NCBI RefSeq assembly: GCF_051020955.1
Contig: NC_135029.1
Span: 6,218,001 to 6,282,000 of the forward strand
Source: Megalopta genalis
Taxonomy: Eukaryota > Arthropoda > Insecta > Hymenoptera > Halictidae
Length of the DNA: 64,000 bases
Direction of reading: 5' to 3'
Part shown: one piece after another, positions 21,833 to 34,880 of the stretch
Layout: the number at the start of each line of letters is the position of its first letter
How positions within the stretch are numbered: position 1 is the stretch's first letter
The notes under the pieces: model-generated
Databases searched by the model: none
What the model was told of the DNA's origin: nothing
The model's input: only the letters and a program-made list of their open reading frames with translations
Made by a program: the position numbers and the translations under genes

Positions 21833-22765
21833 GGTTAAAAAGAAATCGTGAGACTAATTTTTCGGCGAGATTCCGTAAATAGCAGACTTTCGAAGCATAT
21901 AACGCGATCAGGTACACAGAGGGTCGCGGATCAAACGAAAGACGATACGTATCGTCGAGAACGTAGTCATCTGAGCTAGTTCCCGGAGAAGTGCAGATGC
22001 GGCATGTGTAACGCCTGCCGTGCGGAATCGCGTCTACGAAGTTGCGAACGATGGGTTTCGCAACAGCTGAATCGCGGGACTGTGGCAGGCGCCTCTGATG
22101 TAGTGCGGCGAAACTTTGCGGACAAACAAATCCGCACCGGAAATCCGACGAACGGCCAATATACACGGGCGACTCGCCGAATAACATTCGGTACGAGTGA
22201 TGGAGTCGTGACACGGGTTAAAAGGCAAATTGGGTAAACAATTAAGACAAACGGCTGCGCGAAGGTATCGAGACAAACAGCCTCTATCCGCGCCACCGAT
22301 TTCACCGAGCTACAAATACGTCGCGTCGCGCCAGTTCGCTTCTCCGTTCTTTTTCCTCTGCTCGCCGGCATTTTTTTTTTAAACCGAAAACTTGTTAACC
22401 CGCTCCCACCGGTATTTCAAGGCGGGAAAATGTCAGTGACAAATGTATTGACAGCGGCACACCGGCGTGGGCAGAGTGTTGACGACGCTCCTGCAATTTG
22501 TCCGGATGTTGTTGTACCACTTTCTAACAGGCCGCTCAAGTAAATGTTCAAACAAGCTCTAAAACATACATCCATCACGGTTCGAATACTTATGTCGTTA
22601 AGAATTGCTGCTGGCAGCGAGTACACATGTTTGGACGCGTGTGGCGGTCGATTTAATCGCCTCGAGTGCTAGTGCTTGTCAAAGCTGATGCTTTAATATT
22701 GTTTGACAACTATCGGGTCTTTGTTTACGAATCTCTGTTGCAGATTTTTCAGTTAATCGTTACTA
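21833..22765. other. GC-rich block, no supported gene
   Basis: 21860-22650 is GC- and CpG-rich. Overlapping frames include 21762-22214 and 21976-22371 (minus, 131-150 codons), Arg/Cys/Ser-rich, with no domain I recognise; the first runs into the 175-bp duplication. Likely non-coding. Confidence 0.4.
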
Positions 22766-22962
22766 GACTGTGGATCTTATGCGTTTACGATAGAATTGAG
22801 TAAATCAAATTAAACGCAGTGGAAGCATTTCAAGAATTTAAACATAATAATGTATTATGTTTAATTCGTTAGAATTATTTAAGAAAGAAAGAAATGTCTA
22901 GATGGCTTCTGTATTTTATAATCAATGCTGACAATTTTCATTTTGCATACGAATCCGCAGTT
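22766..22962. mobile_element. Family A MITE, copy 2 (complete)
   Basis: End B at the left (AGACTGTGGATCTTATGCG, TTTACGATAGAATTGAGTAA) and end A inverted at the right (CAATTTTCATTTTGCATACG, AATCCGCAGT). From end A inward the first ~100 bp align well with the copy at 34.8 kb. Non-coding. Confidence 0.75.
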
Positions 22963-25171
22963 GAGAATTGTTACATTAGCGTTCGTAACTCTTTATTCGG
23001 TGGAAGCCTATTAATAGGATTTTTGATGACGGAGCTAAATCTAAACAAAGTTCGACTATTTTTTTTTAAATAATAATTTCGTATGAACGCGTTAATCAGT
23101 ATTAATTAAAACAATTTATTGGATTATGAGTGAAATTATTATCGCTTTCGAACGGCTTTTTAAAAAAATTGTCAACTATTGACTTTCGATTTTAAAATAA
23201 TTGTTAAAAATTGCCGGTACATAAAGTTAGTGCAACAGAAATAAATTTAAAGTGTTCTGTTCTGAATTAAACTAATTCGAAGGGGTGCAATTTTCAGAAA
23301 TACATGAAATAGAATAAATTGACTGAATTTCAAAATTTCCCAATAAGAAATCAGTCTGCCAAGTGCGAATACTTCATCCAAAACAAGCGGAAACAGATAT
23401 TAATTAGTAGCGAGAAATGTATCGGCTGAAGTATTTAAAAAATTATTAACATTAGGGGAATATTATAAAATGTGCATAGTAAAATTTAGATCGTGATGTT
23501 TCTCTGCGTCATGATCTATTATCCCTACACTGTGTTGATAACGTCGCCGGTGACACGGTAATAGTAATGGAGCGTTTGCGCCCCAGAAAATCAGGTCACG
23601 AAAATACATTGATGTCAGGTCTATTCTTATACCTTGCCTGCGATATTACTTATGTATCAACAATTGTATCTTCTATTCAAAGGAATGCAGAAAGATCACA
23701 TAAAGTGGTGAGTTATCACAGTGCATTCAAAAGTTGTGTCGTTCGTCATCAGATAGAATTTAGAAATTCTCGAAATAAAATTGTCGTGAACATCTAATCT
23801 ACAATAATTACTTCGTGACCATTTACATTATATTCTTACCAGAAATGTAAATAAAATTGCATTGCAAGCTATGCTTTTGATTTAAAAAGAATATTCAAAG
23901 GAAACAAATATATTTGTATCAATCCTAACAAACGTGTCTCTTTAAACAAATGTGTCCTTTGAAATACGACTCCTTAACAACTAAACGAAGTCTTCCAGAA
24001 TGCATTTTATATGACTTGCTCATCAGTATCCGTCATACATTACTTTAATGTTCCAGCTTTTCCCTGGAACGTATTAGATTCTCTATGGAAGACCTCAAAT
24101 CAAACTTCATATTTCATTTAAATCCATTATTGGTCTACAGCTTGTCTTGTTTAAATGAGTACAACAGGGTATCTCGGAAGGAGTCATAGTTGTTTAAAAA
24201 ATGTTTCTTCAAAAGTTGTTTGGTAGGATAGCCTACATCGTGTAGTATAGAAAATCTGAAGGTCAATCTAATTTTCTTAAATGGGAGGCTATAAATTTTC
24301 TTCAGAAAGTAACAGCAGAGATAAGATAGATCATTATATTTTTCAGTTATAGTTATTCACGCCAATATGAATGTTAATTATATTCTAAAATATGTCACAT
24401 TTTAATTATGCTATAGTCAATGGTAAGACATGTAATCGTGAATGACCTCGCTGTTAATTCGGCCACGCGAAAGCAAATAAACTTATAATAACAATAATAA
24501 CAAACACCTAATAAGCAAAATATAAATTCAAAAACGATTCTCTAACATACATGAATGAAGTATTAACTGTTCAATTAATAGTACAATGTAAAGTAAAGTA
24601 TTTACAACCGGCTGTGTGGAAATTGTACCTCTCCACTTCCTGCGATGCATAAAAGTTGAAATTCTAATACTCCCCCGGTATTATAAATTGAGCTACACGG
24701 AGCGAGTCGGCCGTAAGAGATGTAATGATTTTGTCGCGCTAATTGTAAGTGCACTCTCCAGCGCGGCGTATTCCGTGAATGATAAACGAACTTACAGTTT
24801 AATCAGTGAACTTCCGTAGAAAGCTTTCCGGTAATTAGCGATTATTGCTTCTATGTAGTTGCTGGAAGTTACGGGAGATGGGAGACGGGAGAGGTTTTTT
24901 TTTTTAAATTATTGTACAAGTAGATTACGTCTGGTAGCGGCCGCCTCTTCATAAGCAGGATTGGTCTACAGGACGAGGCGAGCCTCGAAGGCTAGAGAAC
25001 CCCTAGCACCAGGGCCCGAGTTGTGGCGCAGTCTCATATTTTAAGTCTGGTAGAACAATATTAAAAGTACGGCAGCTGCGCTGTTGGCGAGGGGGGAAGG
25101 GCGGAACTGAAGTGATATCACACAGCTCTCCGGTGGGACAGCTCCATCGTCGTAGTCTGCAAAGCTACTCC
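22963..25171. other. AT-rich region with dispersed-repeat fragment
   Basis: About 22985-23220 matches 59795-60025: CTTTATTCGGTGGAAGCCTA and GGATTATGAGTGAAATTATT, TTCGAACGGCTTTTTAA are shared in order with small changes. The rest to 24600 is AT-rich with no gene; CAACAGGGTATCTCGGAAGG near 24170 may be a TIR remnant. 24600-25160 is GC-richer; frame 24616-24819 has no recognisable product. Confidence 0.5.
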
Positions 25172-25246
25172 TACTCTCTCTCTCTCTCTCTCTCTCTCTC
25201 GTTCTCTCCTCTCTTCTCTCTCTCTTCTCTTCTCACTCTCCTCTCC
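25172..25246. repeat. (CT)n microsatellite and CT-rich tract
   Basis: Pure (CT) from about 25172 to 25200, then interrupted CT/TTCT sequence to 25246. Such tracts read as (GA)n on the other strand and can bind GAGA-type factors in insects; that is family knowledge, not shown here. Confidence 0.95.
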
Positions 25247-27067
25247 TGGTGACTATGTCTCGTGCACTTTAAGTCAGTTCCTTCTTCGAGAACACCGTTA
25301 TGAAATACAGCTCATGATTCGCGCGAAGTCCGCCGATCATCAGCCTTCTCGTTCATCTTTCAGCGCAACTTTATTACGCGACGCTTATACTCGAGTATCC
25401 ATAATTTATGAGAGATACCAATCCCCGCGTCGAGGAAAGAACGTTTGCGGTACCTACGAGACACCTCGCCACGTGGATGTCTCACTTGATTTTCGACTGG
25501 GCAACGGTGTAATCGTAAAGCTCTTCCAAACACAGTTCACGCCGGATAAAGTAGAAAAGCCTTTCACGTGGATAAACGCGAGCAGAAGCTGCTGTACTAT
25601 TTTCTTCTCTTACTTATTTCAAGCGGAGGTCTCGTTTTCGGAGATCCAAAGTTGCAAACTTTTAGAGTGAGATTTTTATTTAGCGTGCTGCCACAGAAAG
25701 AAAACCACCTACGATACAAATGGTATTTTTAACGTTGAAGTAACAGTTTCCGTTGTTTTATGGAAATGACAAAATTGGCTGAATTTGAAATTTATGCGAC
25801 CTTGATTATTATTTACTGCTGATCTCTGCGAAATGAATATTTTGTGGATTCATCAACAAACAAGAAATGCATCGTTATTGATTCCTGTCTTCGATCATTT
25901 TAATCAGTTATAGATTATATAATCGAAGTGTTTAATTCTTCTGTTAGTTAGTGTCACTCTTTTGCGTTTCGTCCATTCGATTTTACTACAAATACGTAAA
26001 ATTCGGGGTCTATGGGTTGGTTCACTGACATTCATAGTATCAGTATCAACGTTTATTAAAACATTATTATTAAAATTCAGACTTCATGCATTTCTGAGAA
26101 ATGCAGGTGTGTGAAACATAAAGTAGAAAATGCATCATGATAATTTAGAGATACTTTCTTTATTTTTAACTTACTAAAATTCCTATTAAAAGGACAAATC
26201 TTTCATTTTCGTTTCTTTAAATTATGTATTTGATAATGTTCTGATACAGTATAGAAATCCGTACACTATCGAAATTACTATAAAAAAAAATCATTATGCA
26301 TGAAACTACTCCGACTAACGATCTCCGCAACGCATTAAAAGATCATCGAATGATTACTTTTAATCGTCAACGAAGACGACGAGGAGGCCCGTAAATATTT
26401 ACGAGATATTGTTCAGCGAAACTAATATTTATTTCAACGACACTACCCAAATGTGTGAAGTTTGTTTGCGAAGATTTAATCAAGAAATTTTGCCAGATGC
26501 CTTATCGCCTAATTGAATGATCTTTTTAGCGATACGTGTTTAACGAAATTCTGTATGGAACAACAAAAAACAGAACAGCGAGAAGCAACTATAGTAATCT
26601 TGTGGCCCAGTGAAAAGGGGATGGTCGAGCGACGGAGGACGGTGACACTGTCCAGTCGCAGAGTCCGCAGTCAACGTCGCTAACGACTGCTGATAGCTTG
26701 CAGATATTGGAATTGTTACGAAGAACAGGCACCTTCGAAGAGCGTTCCGTGCCAGGACACCTTGCTTGTTCGAATTTCCCAGAGAAAGGTAACGATCTTA
26801 CACGAATCGGAATCGATATCCGGAGAGTCTCGAGAGCAAAAAGGGTGCTGAGGACATTTCACTTGTCGTTACCCCTACTATCGCTATCCTTGACTCTTTT
26901 AAAAATGTCCACTTTGAGAATTTCCTATTGTCGCCTTTTTTGGAGGTTTCTTAAATGAAATAATTTTACCATCAATGGACGCATAGCTACATTTCTTTAC
27001 ATCGGAACTTTCTTTCTTCGTATTATTGCAAGTGTGATGTGTTTGATAATATAGGGAAGTTATCAGT
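25247..27067. other. Mixed region, no supported gene
   Basis: 25300-25670 holds a 118-codon plus frame (25314-25670) that starts with ATG; its translation has no recognisable domain. 25680-26560 is AT-rich. 26580-26860 is GC-richer with frame 26698-26958. Nothing further can be supported. Confidence 0.45.
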
Positions 27068-27265
27068 AGACTCTGAATTTTATGCATTTATGACAAAAAT
27101 AACTAAATAAAATACCAAATTGTAAAAACATTTAAAAGACTGCAGAACATTGCCATCTTCCCTTCGATGTATTAAGACGATTAAAATAAGAAACACATTT
27201 TTATACAACTTTTGTTTCTTAAAATTAAGTTGGATATGTTTATTTTCCATAAAAATCCGCAGTCT
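27068..27265. mobile_element. Family A MITE, copy 3 (complete)
   Basis: End B left (AGACTCTGAATTTTATGCAT, TTATGACAAAAATAACTAAAT) and end A inverted right (TTTTCCATAAAAATCCGCAGTCT). 198 bp. The outermost AGACT/AGTCT bases are inverted repeats too. Confidence 0.75.
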
Positions 27266-30200
27266 GGTCTCAGACTTGCTCGCCAACAATTAGCTATTTA
27301 AGTGTCAACATTGAAATAAATATATCAGGTCGTGTCAATCTTTAAGAAATTTTTTATACATTTAAGAACCAAGTGTTCTATTACTGTATTATATTACTCC
27401 TTTAATAAAGTTATGTTGTATAAATCCCATTGGCAAGAAATCAAATTTTTAAGCTGGAAAGATTTTACTGCTCTTGTTACAAAAGTCTTGTCTCCTAGCT
27501 CTTTAGCAAGTGTTCTTAAAAAGGTTAATTATAACAGGCCGAGCATAAAGTACACGACGCTTGACTAACATCCGCGGTTTATTATTCCATCGAGTCTCAT
27601 AGTTTCTTACAGTTCTGTCGTAAACCTTCCAAAGTTAGTAAACATTCCCGTGGGGATTATGGACTTATAACGCAGAGAGCAGCCGAAGAAGATGCTGTGT
27701 AAAAGTGAAATTTCAACAAACTTTTCAGTTCGCACAGTTTAACCTCAATTTTATTAATTTCACTCCTGAAAAGGCGAACTTGATGGGAAGATGAACAGCT
27801 AAATTTGCAAATTCTTCCATCGATAGTCTAACACAAAATTTATATCCATCTTGAGGTATCTGCAATGTTCACAAATCACAAAATGATGTGTGAACAATGC
27901 ATTGTTACATTTATTCATGAAAATGTGGAATAAAGACGTGAGATATTCGCCATTAATCTCCTTGTACAAGTTACTATTTTCAAGAATTAATTGGAGCATT
28001 ATGAACGTCAAGCATAAGATACAAAGAATCGCAGGAAGTATTACTTAAATATTAGTGATCAGTAGATTGAAAATCGATATGGAAATTCTTATTTCCATAC
28101 GTCACTTTTAGAAAATAATATAAAAAAGACAAACGTCCTTCTTTCTTTATGTGAAAACAATGTTGCACTGTATTTTCCAATTATTTATTGAATAGAATTG
28201 TTATGTATTTCATAATTGTTCCAAGAATAAGATCATATTGAAGAACACATGATATTAATATTAATAACAATTAAACTGAATTTAAAAAAAGTTTTCTTCG
28301 TCAACTAAAATATTACATATGGTGAAAAGAAAGAAAAATGTTATTAGACCTTGTTAATTTATAGATTTTCTTGCATTTTTAAACACTGCACATGACACAA
28401 CTACATTAAAATTGAAGTGGTTAAAAATACGTATAAGATCTCACTTCGATCAATTGATTGCCACGTTATCCATATGTATATAACGGAATTGTTTATCCAG
28501 ATTTGCAAATGAATCTTGCGCTAATATATTACGTCTTTCTAATTTCATTAAAATCCACGCAACTCAAGTTTTCAATTTCATTCGATCAAATTGAACACTT
28601 CAACTTCATGAAATTTGTCAAGCAGTTAAGGTGCCAGTCAAAGTGTTAAATGAACTTCGCTGTCAAACAAAGAGGACAATTAAAGTTATCTTCAACGAGG
28701 TATATCTTCTCGCGTATAGTATTACTCGAAAATGTCCAGGATCTACTAATTGCCTGGCCGAGTAATCGCTTACGAAACGAAGCCCCAAGTATTATAATGT
28801 TTCGTATAGCAAAAAGCTGGTAACGAAATTTCTCCATTGTACTAACAAAAAAGATCGGCTTCACGTAGCAACGAGAAAATTTCTCTCGACGCAAGGAACG
28901 AGTGAAGGGGAAGGTGGAGAGGCTCTCGATCGGTGAAACTACTCGAGGTTCCTTTACCGTGGAAAGTTTCGACTCCGTTGGGAGGCGAACGAAGATGCAA
29001 CGAAGCTCTTCTCCTACACTCATCTTCGTTCGCCCATCTCCTCCACCCCCTGCTCCGCCGGCATTGGCCTTCTCTCTCTCCTTCTGTCTTGAGATGTGAT
29101 GGAAAGTATTTATCGTGACTCTCCTGCTTGCATCGGCTCTTGGTCCTTTTTTCGTCAAGAACACCCTGTATAGGGAGAGGAGGTGAAACCTTATCGGATA
29201 GTTCCCAACTGTGGAAAGCCTCGGCCCGGCTCCGGGAAGAGGAGATTTGATAAAGGTCGAACGGAACGAACCAGAGAAAACAACTAGAGTGGATTTGTCT
29301 AGATCGCGGGGAAGCGGACTACTCCCCTCAAGGATTAAAGATTTCTCCGATCTCGATATTTTTGTTTTAAGCCCGACTTCCTAGAGCACCGGAACACACG
29401 GTGTCTCGTGAACAAAATTCTGGACGCGGTAGAACCTCGATTATTCGGTCCTCAAGTATCAGAGTTATCTGTTATGCAACGATTGGGTTCGTTCGGAAAG
29501 TTGTTTCGTATTTCAAACAATTCCTAGGGATTTCTACTAGCATAAGATTTCATGGCTATCAAAAAAATGTCAAAAGGAATTTTTGTTTATTTTCTTCGTG
29601 AAAAGTCGTCTTCTATTTTCTTCACAAAAGATCTTATAAATCTTATCATCATCATTTTCTCGTGATACAACGAAACAACTTTACGTATGACCCAATACTT
29701 TTCGTGTCTAAGTCCAATTTAAGGTAATCCATACGTGAAACGAGTTATAAAAATCGTCAAATTACAAAGGTATTTTTAACTTTAATCATTCAGGTTCGAT
29801 GTTTTAAGACATTTTTGTTCCCGTTTCAATTCAACACGAATATGATTATTTGATCGTCTCAATAATGTAAACCGAGCATTAAAATTTTGTATTAAATTTT
29901 TTAACGAGTTAAAAAGTGATATTTTTTAAACGAACATTTATTAAGCACATTATCCGAATCAGGTAACTGTAATTATCAAGTTTATTTTTACTTGCTATTA
30001 TCTATAATAGTTTGTGTGGATTTCCTTTTTATTTCGGGTAAAAGCTACAAATTGAAATTTCGCCTCGCTAAATTGGTTGAAACTAATTGCAAGCCAGCAC
30101 GATGCGAGGAGCATCGTGTGCAAATTTAAGCTATTAGGTAATTAAATTTAGTTCTGCAAAATATTTAACAAAAGTTTCAGCGAACGCGAATGTATCGCTA

Positions 30201-31032
30201 ATCTATGAAACCATTAATCTTGACTAACCTTTTGTACAGGTAATTATCTTTCTAACTGCAATCTCCATCTTTTAGGTTCTTAAACTATTCCGAAATAGGA
30301 CGTCCATTAATCACATTGTCACCTCACTCGTTACATTCTTTTTCCACCGTCCACGATAAAAAGGAATGTTACAGTAGCTTGCCATGAGACAAACGTGTTT
30401 GCGTCAGATTTAAGCTTCCAGGCCAACGATATTAATTTTTACAGACAGAATTGATTACAGTAAAACTATAGTGAGATCGGATTTTGTTTTTAGATGCCGT
30501 GCAGGTATTGGGTCTTATTGAAGGAAGGAAGCGTTTAAAAATTAACTGTCGGAAGACCGTTTGTGTATGCAAAATTATTTATGCACGTAAATATTTCGTT
30601 GCGATAATCTATTTGAGAAATAATATTTTTCTTAAAACGGATAAAATTCTTGAAACCAATTTTGCACTTATATCGTACTCAAGAAAAGTGATATACTTTC
30701 ACTGATAAATTTGAGGAGCTTATTCCGGAGTTAATTATCAATTTCAATATTTTATAAAGATCATAAAAATGCTGATACCATTGTATAATAAATAATTACG
30801 CGAAGAATTCCGAAAATATGGATAAGAAGGTGAGTTACCAGTATCTTGTTACTACAGAATTCTGTTAACATATTCATTACCTCGATTGATTACCATTACC
30901 CCATTCCTCGCGCACTCATACAACTCACCACACAATGAAACCAAGTATACAACACGATCGCAAATCTTGACATGACCTATTGGAATCAACCGAAACCATT
31001 ATTCTAAAGGGGATTAATTGATTTAATCGAAT
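27266..31032. other. Long region without supported gene
   Basis: 27270-28640 and 29580-31000 are AT-rich with scattered short frames. 28650-29500 is GC-richer; its 172-codon minus frame (28646-29164) and the plus frames opposite it cross a CTCCTCCACC-like low-complexity run and have no recognisable domain. GAACACCCTGTATA near 29160 is a probable TIR remnant of the 51.4-kb element type. I see no arrays or RNA genes. Confidence 0.4.
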
Positions 31033-31178
31033 ACAGTAAATTCTCCCTAATTTTCCTTCAGCTTGTAAATCAAAATGGACAATTTGGGAAGAGGAGATAC
31101 GATTATTCGTGCCTCGCGCCTCGTTTTTATTATTGTCGATAATCGGCAATTATAAAAGTGAGCCGCGGATCTCGAATT
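31033..31178. mobile_element. Foldback MITE family F1, copy 3, right arm truncated
   Basis: Begins ACAGTAAATTCTCCCTAATT and continues through CCTTCAGCTTGTAAAT, GACAATTTGGGAAGAGGAGA, TACGATTATTCG and the loop region (ATTGTCGATAATCGGCAATTA). Only the first ~25 bases of the right arm (AAAAGTGAGCC..CTCGAAT) remain, then similarity ends in unrelated DNA. Confidence 0.75.
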
Positions 31179-32187
31179 TGATCTGAAATGAAATGCGGCT
31201 TGGTTTAGCGATCGCTAAGTTCCATAGTTCAACATATTCCGTGGATGCGCAGCGGAAATGCGGAACTGAGATCCAGCTACCCGAAAAAAAGAGGGAAAAA
31301 GCGAAAAATCCGTGTACGCTATCTAACATGCATGATTCACCAAGAATGCCTGGCATTCATCGCGGCGAAGCCTTCGATGATGCTCGAACGTACTTAGTAG
31401 CTTGAAAAGAGATCGACACAAATCTAAACGGCTCTGCATCGGCTCAGTCACTTTGGTACGTGGTATTGATTCTGTTAAGTAGAAAGCATTCAGCGGGGGC
31501 GAGAATGGGATGAGGATGCGAAAGTGCACGCCATTGATGGCGGTAAACGATGCGGTTTCTTTCAGGGCCCCGGCTCGCGGAGAAACCGCTGAATGAGTAA
31601 CGCGCCACGGTTCGAGGCGTGCATAAGTCGATAAAAACTACATCAATTAGAGAGGCCGTCGGTTAACGCGCAAGCTTCGCCGTTAAAAGACGAAAGAGAA
31701 TTAAAAGGGGCAGTGCGTGTTTTGGCCGTAGCCGGCGCGCTTAAGCAGAGTCACCCTCTCTTCCGACCCCACGGCTCAATTCTCGGCCGTGCTGTATTTA
31801 TTGTTCAAACGAACTGCAATTTTCGGAGTTCATTTAATCGCTCCGCTTACATTCGGAACCGCGCGGTAAAGATTTAAGCAAGAACTTTCTTTCAACGCGA
31901 AATCCCCTGTACCCGGATTATTTACTGGACCGGCGAAAAGTCTCTAGACATTTTAATCTATCGTAAAAATGCCAAACCAACCGATAGCGGAGTCTTAAGG
32001 CCAAAGGACTTGATGAACGCTGCAGAGAGTACCTATAACGTGTACGTGTCGCTTTAACTTCAGTAAAATATAATTAGGAAGGTTTTAAAATGCTAGTCAT
32101 GAAATGATTGGTAGTGTTTAATAAAGTTAATCTTTTTCGTGGGATTTTTGTTGACAAGACAAATAAAGACACACTAAAGGCGAGATA
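31179..32187. other. GC-richer, gene-free block
   Basis: 31190-32040 is GC-richer with CpG-rich stretches; short frames on both strands have no recognisable product. Possibly regulatory; no direct evidence. Confidence 0.4.
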
Positions 32188-32610
32188 TTAAATTAAACTT
32201 GATCACGATTTAATACTATAAGAATACATGATCTCAAGAAATTGTGTGAATAATCAAAATTACTCTGAAATGCTTCGTAAAATGTTTGGCAAAGTTTATT
32301 CAAATCCATCTCTTTTTGGGATGATCTTTCAAAAGAAACATAACGGTGCAATAAAAGTAAAAAGTTAAATCAAACTTGACTACGATTTAATACAATTAGA
32401 GTACGCGATCTTAAAAAATCGAAAAATCAAAATTTCTGAAACACTATTTAAAAAACTCGATAATGTTTAATGCAATTGATTTGTCTTTAAGATAGTGAGA
32501 AATTTAATTAAAATCGACTACGATTTAATACAATAAAAATAAACGATTTTAGTAAATTGAACAATCGAAATTACTAAAATACTTCGTATAGAGTTGATAA
32601 TATTTAATCA
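32188..32610. repeat. Degenerate three-unit tandem repeat, 177 and 138 bp steps
   Basis: ACGATTTAATAC recurs at 32205, 32382 and 32520, each preceded by AAATTAAACTTGAT-C-like sequence and followed after about 25 bp by GATCTTAA..AAAT-TG and AATCAAAATT-CT-AAA. Steps are 177 and 138 bp. Units are diverged. Confidence 0.7.
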
Positions 32611-34770
32611 ACCTAATATATCCTAGAAATTATTTTTGACAGAAATGTCAAGCACAGATCTTTTCTGCCACAAAAAAAAGACGAACATATGATTCTTTCA
32701 GTGTAATGAAGATTTTCAGTTTTGCAACCGGAGAAGAATATTTAAATTCGCATAGAATTGAGTAGATTCTACGAGAATTCCAGTCCCGAAAAATGTTAAT
32801 TGAACCGCGCGTGGATGCCGATTAAGAACAAATCGCCGAAATAACAATTGACCTATTTGTAGCGGACGGAGAGCAGCGGAAATAAATTACAGGGCAATTG
32901 AAATCGTTTGAAAATTATCCAGCACGCTTTGAAAACGCGACGTCGGTACAAATCGTGCGAGCGTAACTGCTGTAAATACGATATCCATGTATTATTGTAG
33001 GCGCAGGACGGCATTAAATGAACACAGTAACGGGTATTACAATTTCTAATGCGGGGTTGGTAGAGGAGAGGGGGGGGGCATATTAAAGCGGGTTATTAAA
33101 GTTAGATTATGCGAACGGAATCATTATCGAATTTTCAAAACCGTTGCCGCATAATCTACGCGGTGTAATACAGATATAGATGGATTTTACAAGCGGCCGG
33201 ATAAATGCAAATTGTTTATTAGGCTGACGTGGCAATTCTACGCCGTGGCCCTCTCCATTTCGTGCTCGATTCAATGAAACCGGAAACAATCGATGTTGTG
33301 TGTAGCGTTAGCCCCGGCCGAAATATATAGTCGCGTATCACATGATCTTTCCCGGCAATTTTCACTCGCGTCGTAACATAATAACGACGCGGCATAGATC
33401 AACGGTCGGCACTTTTTCGTTACGCCCGCAAAAAATAACTTTACGACGAGCGCGGAAAATTTGGTTTCGACCGTGGAATAACACTCGCGCGCGCAGTTTT
33501 TTTTAGGACGAGAAATACGAGTGGAAGAGAACGAAATGCGCGCATATTTCGAAGCGCATTTGTTTATAAATCACCGGGAGAAGCGAACAGAGCCGACTTG
33601 CCGCGGTAAAAATATGAATCGCCTCGGGAAGAATATCTGAAACGCCGGAGGGTCGGACGAAGGAGTGATTAATTAGCGGCGAAAGCAGATGATTAAAATC
33701 CGGACGGAGCGCGCACGCGCTCGCGCGCGTTCGGCGGACATCAAGGGAGAGAGGCCTGCTCAGGAATCGCGCGGATCCATCCGGCTGGATTTTATTCCGT
33801 TGCCGTCAGTGCCAGTAAATCAAGTCACGTGTCATTTACTCGAATACGTAATGTATCGCATAAATATACGAGCCACGCACACAGCCACGCATGGACGGAC
33901 ATGTGGAGGGCGCAGAATTTTTTCCCCATCTCGCTCCGACCTTCTTCCATCCCCCTCGCAATGGCCTCGTCACCCTCTGTCCAGCCTGGAAACCGCAATC
34001 CCTCATCTTTCCCTACATTTACTCGATCCGTAACGGGTGAAACGTAAACTCGTTCGTTCGCACCCCCGAAGCCGCCCGCGCGCCGGCTGGCCTCGTGTGC
34101 GCCTGCACATGTGAGCGTTCCATCCGTGTGCGGACGCGCGCAATTGTGCGGTTGCGCCCGAATTTCTCCGCAGGTGTAGGTGCGCTCGCTTTTTTCCTTG
34201 TCTCTCGTCGCTGGCGCGACATCGACCAAGATAACACAATTTTTCGTGGCTGCCACGAAAAAATTGGGCTCAACTGAATGTTCCTATTCCACGGCAGAAA
34301 GCATTAACGATAACGTCATTACTGTTAAACTCTGTCCGTGGGACACGGCCGGAACCGTTCCGAATTTCCGAGATAACGTTCCATTGATATATCCTGTATA
34401 AACGTTCACGGTCTCGCGTCACAGCAAAAAGAAACGTAACGTCAAATCGATTTGACTTTTTCCTGCGGAAACACCGAGTTCGAAGCGTTCCTCTTTTTCG
34501 CCGGCGCTTTTTTTCGTCGGCCGATGTTTTTGGGTCTAATTTGCTTTACGCCGTAACCAATTAACTGGCCGACGCTTTTGTTTCTTGCCGCGATCTACAC
34601 TCGGCGTGCGTCGATCGTTTTCTTCGAATTATCGAAACCATTTTTGCTTATTTTAACACTTGTATCTTTGTAATGCAAATCATGCCCAGATTTAAATCAA
34701 CAGAGAGTACTGCTGTAAATCAAGTTTGCTTGGATTTTTCTTGAATATTTTATTTTAAGTATCATCGGTA
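32611..34770. other. GC/CpG-rich gene-free block (possible regulatory DNA)
   Basis: From about 32780 to 34650 the composition is GC-richer than its flanks. It includes GCGC runs (33484-33500, 33705-33735), a G9 run near 33070, and several TAATTA/TTAATTA motifs. Frames of 60-143 codons overlap on both strands at 33690-34400 and are best explained by composition. No splice or start signals could be tied together. Confidence 0.4.
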
Positions 34771-34880
34771 GATTGCGGATTTTTATGCAAAATGAAAATT
34801 GTCTGCACTAACTGTAACATACGGAAACTATATAGATATTTTTTCTTAGGACTTAATCATTTTAATAAGATCAAAATAGT
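34771..34880 (+). mobile_element. Family A MITE, end A only (partial)
   Basis: GATTGCGGATTTTTATGC followed by AAAATGAAAATTGTCTGCAC and about 70 bp matching the inverted copy at 22.96 kb. I cannot find the matching end B about 200 bp downstream, so this copy is either truncated or very diverged. Confidence 0.6.

Noticed and set aside
28646..29164. 172-codon minus-strand open frame
   Set aside because: Crosses a low-complexity CTCC/Gly-Ala run and has overlapping antisense frames; no domain recognised.
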